Origin: Halicephalobus mephisto
Lineage: Eukaryota; Nematoda; Chromadorea; Rhabditida; Panagrolaimidae
Assembly: GCA_009193035.1 (NCBI GenBank)
Contig: SWDT01000165.1
Coordinates: 1 to 15,703, forward strand
Length of the DNA stretch: 15,703 bases
Direction: 5' to 3'
The notes under the pieces are model-generated. The model made no database searches and was not told the origin of the DNA. It saw only the letters and a program-made list of their open reading frames with translations. Positions 10,549-15,703 of this stretch are shown here, piece after piece (the first letter of the stretch is position 1; every line of letters starts with the position of its first letter). Made by a program: the position numbers and the translations under genes.

Positions 10549-10809
10549 GTTGCTGATCGAGTTCAGAACAAAAAATGTGAAATGTGTCTTATCTGTTTGA
10601 AACCAAAGAGTATTCAGAAGAGTAATGCTTCAAATAATAGAAGTAGTCTTCGTTGTTGGTTATGTACAACTGCTCTAGTTTGTGTCCGAAGAAGATCAAT
10701 ATTCTTCTGTAACTGTGAAGGTAAGTATTTCATAGATGAATTATCTCTTTAATCATCTTTACTTCTCTTTTGAATAGAAGAAATAATGTTCAAACAACTG
10801 AATATCTAA
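10549..10809 (+). CDS. Cys-rich terminal exons of an unrecognised protein (5' part not found)
   Basis: Exon 10549-10720 follows an acceptor CTCTCTTCGTAG and starts VADRVQNKKCEMC. It runs open for 57 codons with cysteines at exon residues 10, 13, 16, 36, 39, 45, 54 and 56, then meets a consensus donor GAAG/GTAAGTAT. A 57-nt intron ends at TTTTGAATAG (10777), and the next exon adds EEIMFKQLNI and a stop at 10807-10809, phase matched. Without splicing the frame would instead add GKYFIDELSL and stop. The pattern C36-x2-C39-x14-C54-x-C56, with Phe-Phe before the last pair, resembles the CxxC...FCxC segment of the minus-strand gene at 2175-4083, suggesting a related metal-binding fold; that is inference. 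No upstream exon with a start was found. A second open frame (about 10438-10596), one base out of register, overlaps the 5' half and is an alternative reading. Copy B has a broken version. Confidence 0.45.
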
Positions 10810-11099
10810 TTTATATGAAATCCATGTCATTAAATTCAATTCTGTATACTTCTTAAATTCTAATATGACTATTGATCAACAATTAGTAGATTCTGAAATA
10901 ATCTCGTTTTTAATTTTTTGCAAACTATCATAGGATTCACACAGCACTTCAAATAAAAGTATTCTTCATTAGTGAGAGGGTACACTTATTCGCATTTTGT
11001 AATAAGGAATAAATTCAGATCTTCAGGGGGGAATTATACTTCTATGATACCCTTGTAACTCTTTAATAAAAATTCAAGTCGAGAACTAGATTCGTTGAG

Positions 11100-11388
11100 A
11101 AGACTCATTTCTCTTCCATTTCATCTGACCCCCCTTCAGGTAACATCGTTAAACTGAAAAGAAGAGACGTGAAAACCCGCTACAACAAGAGAACAGAGAC
11201 AAAACGTTAGCGATTTTGTAACTCGTTCATCGACGATCCTCGGCTTCCCCTTCTCTTCCAGGACGGAACTCTCCATCAGCCAGGTCCAGCTCCAGATTTC
11301 CCCATATCTGAAAAAAAAATTTTAGAAAGTCACGCATTTATCTCCGAGATATTAAATGTCCAAAATCAACACTCTCGTCCTTCAAGAC
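11100..11388 (-). repeat. Single 270-300-bp satellite unit at the end of copy A
   Basis: This is the cleanest copy of the unit that later forms the tandem arrays. On the minus strand it reads: GACGAGAGTGTTGATTTTGG, CATTTAATATCTCGGAGATA, AATGCGTGACTTTCTAAAA, T-tract-CAG (11310), ATATGGGGAAATCTGGAGCT, then TTTTGTCTTTGTTCTC, and TTTTCAGTTTAACGATGTTA near its far end. It borders copy B at a CTTCAA sequence present both in the unit and at the left edge of copy A. Confidence 0.75.
11227..11307 (-). other. Exon-like 26-codon open segment inside the satellite unit
   Basis: Directly after a T9CAG tract, an excellent nematode-type 3' splice site, the minus strand is open for 26 codons to a TGA at 11229-11227. 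The peptide begins IWGNLELDLADGEF and ends EAEDRR; it is acidic and fits no family I know. Other units keep the ATATGGGG...GGAGCTGGACCTGG start but lose the frame through indels. It could be a remnant of a real terminal exon captured by the satellite, or chance. I do not claim translation. Confidence 0.3.
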
Positions 11389-13590
11389 AGTATCTGAGGT
11401 GTATTTTCAATCACTCCATATTATCCTGTATTGTCTGGTTTATGAACGTTGTTCTTTCAGAGTCAGAAATAATGTCTGAGTGTATATCAAATTGACAGTT
11501 GGTTATTCTTTGTTAGGGCTTCTGTTCCTCTCCAAAGGGGAATTTAGAAGCCTCAGAACAGATCTTTCTGACACCACTATAAAAAATGAAGGTGGTAATT
11601 AGGAATGTCAAAAAGTCCAGAAATGCAGAAATTTCTTAGGTACTTACTGTTTTTCGCATTTCTCTCTCGTGCTCGTAGCAAAAGATTCATGGAGAGTGAT
11701 CCGAGAAATTCCAAAAATGTGGAATTTTATGATCAAACTAGTCTTTCTTACTGATTTTCCAAACAATATATAGAGTCTAAACAATTGAATGAATATGGCA
11801 TTTGGCTGAATAATAATTATTGTCTTCATTTTCATCTGGGGGCTGTTGAATGAGAAACTGATTATTCAATTTAATCCAAAGGGGTTTGAAAGTTTCTGGA
11901 TAGTATTAGACTTGTGAACTCTTCCTTCGTCGTTCAGAATCAAATATAGTGTCAAATGGAACTAAAAACATGGAGTTCAGCAGGTCACTCTCTTCTTATT
12001 TCTCTTTCAGAAGTTTATGAATGGTGTTGAAATACAGAACATATGGATGAAGAGAAACTCAATTCCCCCCGTTACAATCCTGTTCAAACTATTCATAATA
12101 TTCAATGAAGGATCAAAAAAGAACAATAAATGATTTTGGAAGAATAGAACTTCCAACCATCCTAGGAATTCTTCTCTAATTGATCATCCTGTATAAGCTT
12201 TTAAAAATATATAATAGTCGAACATCGTAGATTATAGAATTTTCTTCAGTCTTTCGAAAAATCATTTCAGAAACAAAAAATAGAACTGATATTATATACA
12301 ATATTTGGATTAGAACAGATATTCTATATTTCGCAGATTACTTTGTTAGGATCCACAAATTGTGTGTACCAACTTTGAAAATGAGGTCTTTTTTAAAAAG
12401 GGTTCATTTGTTTATGATGGATTAACTTTCTTGGGGCTGGATTTGGGTGTCAAAGAAATTAATAGCGGCGACAATTAGAGACATATGAGTTCCACAGTTA
12501 GTTTTCCGATTCTTCTTGAAGACAAATGGATATATACTATGAGTATACGGAATATATACTATTGAACAGTTATTTTTTCAAATTTTTTAATTCTATTGAG
12601 TATATAACAGTATCTTTTGATGTATATCATTCAATCTATAATCTCTATTGTTGCATTACTAAATTAAATAAGGAATACACCAAAATTCAGAAATTACCTT
12701 TTAAATTTTTTTATAAGCGTTTGGAGGACTAAAGACTAAAAACTGTTTCTTGAACTCAGAGAAATTTGCCGACGGAGAGCATTAGAACATCACGGGAATA
12801 AATATCTCGTCTCTTCGTAGGTTGCTGATCGAGTTCATGAAAAAATGTGGAAATGTGTTTATTGTTTGAAACCAAAGAGGTTTTTCAAAAGTATAGCTTC
12901 AATATGAAGTAGTCTCGTTGTTGGTTTATGTAACTGCTTAGTTTGTGTCCGAGGAAGATAATATTCTCGTACTGGTGAAGGTAGTATTTCATAGATGAAT
13001 TATCTTTTAATCTTTTATTTTTTTGAATAGAAGAAATAATGTTCAACATGAATATTAATTTATATGAAATCCTGTCATTATTCAATTCTGTATTTTCTTA
13101 AATTCTAATACTGACTATTGATCAGAATTAGTGATTCTGAAATAATCTTCGTTTTTTAATTTTTTGCAACCTATAATAGGATTACAGCAGCACTTTCAAG
13201 ATAAAGTATTCTTCATTAGTGAGAGGGTAAAATATGTCATTTGTATAGGAATAAATTCAGATCTTCAGGGGGGATTATACTCTATGATCACCTTGTCATA
13301 CTTTAATAATATCAAGTCGAGAATAGATTCGTGAGAAGACCATTTTCTTTCCATTTCAATTGACCTTTCAGGTAACATCGTTAAACTGAAAAGAAGAGCG
13401 TGAAACGCTACAACAAGAGAAAGGAGACAAAACGTTAGGATTTTGTAACTGTTCATCGCGATCTGCTCTTCCCTTCTTTTTCCAGACGGAATTCCCAGCC
13501 AGGTTCATCGGATTTCCCCATATCTGAAAAAAAATTTTAGACAGTCAGCATTATCTCGAATTATACATGTCCAATCAACATTCGTCCTGC
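11389..13590 (+). repeat. 2.2-kb direct repeat, copy B
   Basis: Second copy of the 9154-11388 segment in the same orientation. Relative to A it carries many one- or two-base insertions before about 12500 (for example ATGGCATTTGGCTG against TTGCATTTGCTG) and many deletions after about 12700 (for example TGTAACTGCTTAGTT against TGTACAACTGCTCTAGTT). Substitutions are fewer than indels by eye. This is the error style of unpolished long reads, though old duplicate decay cannot be excluded. Its right end passes through one satellite unit (about 13320-13590) into the tandem array. Confidence 0.8.
12821..13060 (+). pseudogene. Frameshifted copy of the Cys-rich exons (copy B)
   Basis: Counterpart of 10549-10809. 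The acceptor CTCTTCGTAG and the following GTTGCTGATCGAGTTCA are kept, but small indels break the frame from the first cysteines onward (ATGTGGAAATGTG in place of ATGTGAAATGTG, and losses in TCTCGTTG, GTAACTGC and ATATTCTCG). The donor reads GAAG/GTAGTA in place of GTAAGT, and the equivalent of the terminal exon lacks the stop at the same place. It may be a decayed duplicate, or an intact gene spoiled by sequencing errors. Confidence 0.5.
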
Positions 13591-14130
13591 AAATTATGAT
13601 ATCTTCGGGACATCGAGTTCCTCTACATTGGTTTTCGTTGTTTTCTCTTCTTTTCAATCTGACCCCTTAGAGTCGATTCGTTAAACTGAGGAAGAGACTT
13701 ATTATTACGAAGAGAGAAAAGACAAACGTTAGCGATTGTTGGTACTCGTTATCGACGTCCTCGTCTCCTCTTCTCTTCACGGACGGATCTATCAGCCAGG
13801 GTACAGTCCAGATTTTTCCATTATTTGAAAGAAAATTTTAAAAGTCGTTTATTCCGAGAATATTAATGTATAGACTTCGTTAAATTCATATATCTCCCGG
13901 GAATCGACGTTTTAAAATGTTTTCAATGATTTTTATTATTTTTGATGGGGTAATGGTTAATGAAGAGAAGAGACATGAAACTTTTACGAAGAGAGAGACA
14001 AAGAAAAAGTTAGCGATTTTGGTAACTCTCCGTTCTCGAGGATTCGTCTGTCCTCTGTTTTCAGGAGGATTCTCAGCCAGTTGTCGTCCAGTTCCTATTT
14101 GAAATTTAGGAAAATGTAGCTTTATGAATT
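13320..14130 (-). repeat. Tandem satellite array, minus orientation, about three units
   Basis: Units are recognised on the minus strand by a T-tract and CAG or its remnant followed by ATATGGGG-like sequence. Anchors lie at about 13526, 13827 and 14101, that is 301 and 274 bp apart. Shared segments include (plus strand) TCGTTAAACTGA, GACAAACGTTAGCGATT, GGTAACTCGTT and TCAGCCAGG. The first unit is the end of copy B; units become less alike to the right. The 61-codon frame at 13917-14102 lies across a unit and is not a gene. Confidence 0.75.
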
Positions 14131-14290
14131 ACTGTTATCGTTTCAATCTACTGAATGTTAAATTGTGTTGGATTTTTCTTATTTATTGATGGGTCGGGTT
14201 ACTGGTCTTTAGGAGACATGTTGGTTTTGGTAACTCGTTATGGATTGGTTTCTTGGGAGTCAATTTTGAATTTGAATTTTCGGATTTGTG
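14131..14290. other. Orientation switch between the two satellite arrays
   Basis: Left of this stretch the units point leftward, right of it they point rightward, so the T-tract sides face each other. The stretch matches either unit only loosely (for example TTTGGTAACTCGTTATGG near 14226, as in minus-orientation units). The second array is longer than the first and does not turn back into copy B, so this is not a simple mirror image of the left side. Confidence 0.6.
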
Positions 14291-15703
14291 GATGATTATC
14301 TTATGTGCTTTTTTTTTATTGGAGAGAGAGAAGGATTGAGAGAATGCGTGATTTCTAAATTTTTTTTTTATTGGGGAGATCTGGAGCTGGACTGGTGTGG
14401 GAGTTCGTGTGGAAGAGAGGGGCAGATGTGTGAGATTTCAAATCGTACGTTTGTCTTTGTTTTTCGTAAAAGGTTTTATGTTCTTCTTTAGGTTTACGAT
14501 GTTACTCAAGGGGGGTATGAAATATAGGATATTGAAATAGTTTAAGGATCGATGTCGGAGGATTTATGATTTGAGGGAGGTGGGTGATTTTGGACATTTA
14601 ATATCGGAGATAAATGGTGACTTTAATTTTTTTTTTCCAGATATGGGGATTGGAGTGACCTGGCTATGGAGGTTCGTCTGGAGGAGAGGAGAAGAGGTAG
14701 TGATGGACGAGTTAAAAATGTACGTTTTGTCTTTGTTTCCTTTGTAAAAGGTTTTCATGTTCTTTCTTCTTTAACGAAGTTATAGGGGGTAGATGAAATA
14801 GAGAGATAACGAACTTAGGAAGTAGTCGGAGGATTATGAATTTGAAGGAGAGATGTTGATTTTGGATTTATTTGGAGATTAAATGGCGTGACTTTCTCAT
14901 TTTTTTTTTCAGATTGGGGAATTGGGAGCTGGACCTGGTGTGGGAGTTCGGTCTGAAGGAGGGGATCGAGGTGTGCGATGAAGAGTTATCGTAACTTTTG
15001 TCTTTGTTCTTCTTCGTACAGGTTTATGTTTTTCTTCAGTTTAGAAGTTATCAGGGGGGTAGATGAAATAAAGAGAAAACGAAAACAATTAAGGAACTCG
15101 ATGGTCGGAGGATATATGATTGGAAGGACGGAGTGTTGATTTGCGACATTTATATGTCTCGAGATTAATGCGTGACTTTTAAAATTTTTTTTTTTCAGTA
15201 AGGGGGAATTGAGGCTGGCTGGCTGATGGAGAGGTTCGTGGAAAGAGAGGAGACGCGGAGTGTGAACGAGTTAAAAATGCTAAGCGTTTGTCTTTGTTCT
15301 TCCTTCGTCAAGGTTTTCATGTCTCTTCTTTAGTTTACGAAGTTAGCTCAAGGATGGGGGTGATAATGAAGAGAAATCAAACGAAAATTGGAACGTGGTC
15401 CCGGAGGTTATGAATTTTGAAGAGAGAGTGTTTGATTTGGATTTATATGTCGGAGATAATGGGTGATTTCTAATTTTTTTCAGATATGGGGAATGGAGCT
15501 GGACTGGTGCTGGGTTCGTTGGAATGAGAAGAGGAAGAGAGAGATGCGTGAAGAGTACAAAATCGCTAGTTTTGTCTTTGTTCTTCTTGTAAAGGTTTTC
15601 ATTTTAGTCTCTTCTCTTCAGTTTAACGGTGTTTCAAGGGGTAGATGAATATAGAGACATCATTTGATAATTTAAGGACGATGGTCGCGGAGGATTATGA
15701 TTG
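14291..15703 (+). repeat. Tandem satellite array, plus orientation, at least five units, open at the window end
   Basis: Anchors (the base after the T-tract CAG or its remnant) fall at about 14371, 14641, 14913, 15199 and 15484, giving periods of 270, 272, 286 and 285 bp. Each unit reads: T-tract-CAG, ATATGGGGAATTGGAGCTGG, ACCTGG, GAGGTTCGTC, purine-rich GAAGAGAGGAG, TTTTGTCTTTGTTCTTC, AAAGGTTTTCATGT, GTTTACGAAGTTA, GGGGGGTAGATGAAAT, GGTCGGAGGATTATGA, GTGTTGATTTTGGA and back to the T-tract. The fifth unit is cut by the window end. Short open frames at 14288-14491 and 15463-15648 (plus) and 14564-14758 (minus) fall inside units and are repeat shadows. Confidence 0.85.

Larger units (their letters stand above)
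9154..11388 (+). repeat. 2.2-kb direct repeat, copy A
   Basis: Begins at GACAGTATCTGAAGTATTTT and is followed along its length by a second copy. Shared landmarks include CTCCAAAGGGGAATTTAGAA (A near 9295, B near 11530), AATGTCAAAAAGTCCAGAAA, ACAATATATAGAGTCTAAAC, CTCTTCGTAGGTTGCTGATC (A 10539, B 12811) and the unit-type end CCATATCTGAAAAAAAA. It contains, in order, part of the 80-bp degenerate array, an AT-rich stretch, a Cys-rich two-exon gene piece (10549-10809, plus) and one copy of the 270-300-bp satellite unit (about 11100-11388, minus orientation). It differs from copy B mainly by short insertions and deletions. Confidence 0.85.

Noticed and set aside
11644..11835. 63-codon minus-strand frame in copy B.
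   Set aside because: It depends on indels specific to copy B; the matching part of copy A does not keep it.
14480..14520. An SL2-like 22-mer in the satellite unit (ending GTTACTCAAG, 16 of 22 positions like C. elegans SL2 as remembered), suggesting an SL RNA gene array.
   Set aside because: No GT follows the CAAG, no Sm-site-like motif lies at SL RNA distance, copies A and B read ACCTGAAG in place of ACTCAAG, and the sequence just before is an acceptor-like TTTCAG and not a transcription start.
13320..15703. Whether the two opposed arrays are a simple fold-back (palindromic) read artefact.
   Set aside because: Rejected as the full explanation only: the right arm has at least five units, the left about three before it enters copy B, and the right arm never enters an inverted copy B. 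A chimeric join remains possible.

Overview
The window looks like nuclear DNA of a nematode. The strongest reason is a complete 119-nt 5S rRNA-type gene at 6249-6367 (minus strand). Two internal blocks, RNA nt 25-48 and 72-92, match the Caenorhabditis elegans 5S sequence exactly as I remember it. Other support: very AT-rich, gene-poor sequence, short introns with GTAAG donors and pyrimidine-CAG acceptors, and no operon or ribosome-binding-site layout.

Layout. 1-2032 has no gene I can defend, only a weak TATA-plus-donor arrangement near 584-646. 2175-4083 (minus) is the one substantial protein gene. I read it as three exons giving about 555 residues (541 with the alternative first intron), with a Cys/His-rich, probably metal-binding segment near the C-terminus. 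I do not recognise its family. 4084-6240 and 6368-8260 flank the 5S gene and look non-coding. About 8262-9850 is a strongly degenerate tandem repeat with a period of about 80 bp. 9154-11388 (copy A) and 11389-13590 (copy B) are a direct tandem duplication of a 2.2-kb segment. Each copy carries a small cysteine-rich two-exon gene piece on the plus strand, open in A and frameshifted in B. Each copy ends in one unit of a second repeat with a period of about 270-300 bp.

From about 13590 that 270-300-bp unit runs on alone in the same (minus) orientation to about 14130. After a poorly matching junction it continues in the opposite orientation, with at least five units, to the end of the window. Each unit carries a long T-tract followed by CAG, like a nematode 3' splice site, and then a short open segment.

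Copies A and B differ mostly by one- or two-base insertions and deletions. I suspect the last 4-6 kb is poorly polished long-read sequence at a contig end, so frameshifts there should not be taken as biology before checking. The most interesting items are the covarying 5S-like RNA, the two Cys-rich coding pieces that share a CxxC...CxC pattern, and the nested, inverted satellite structure.
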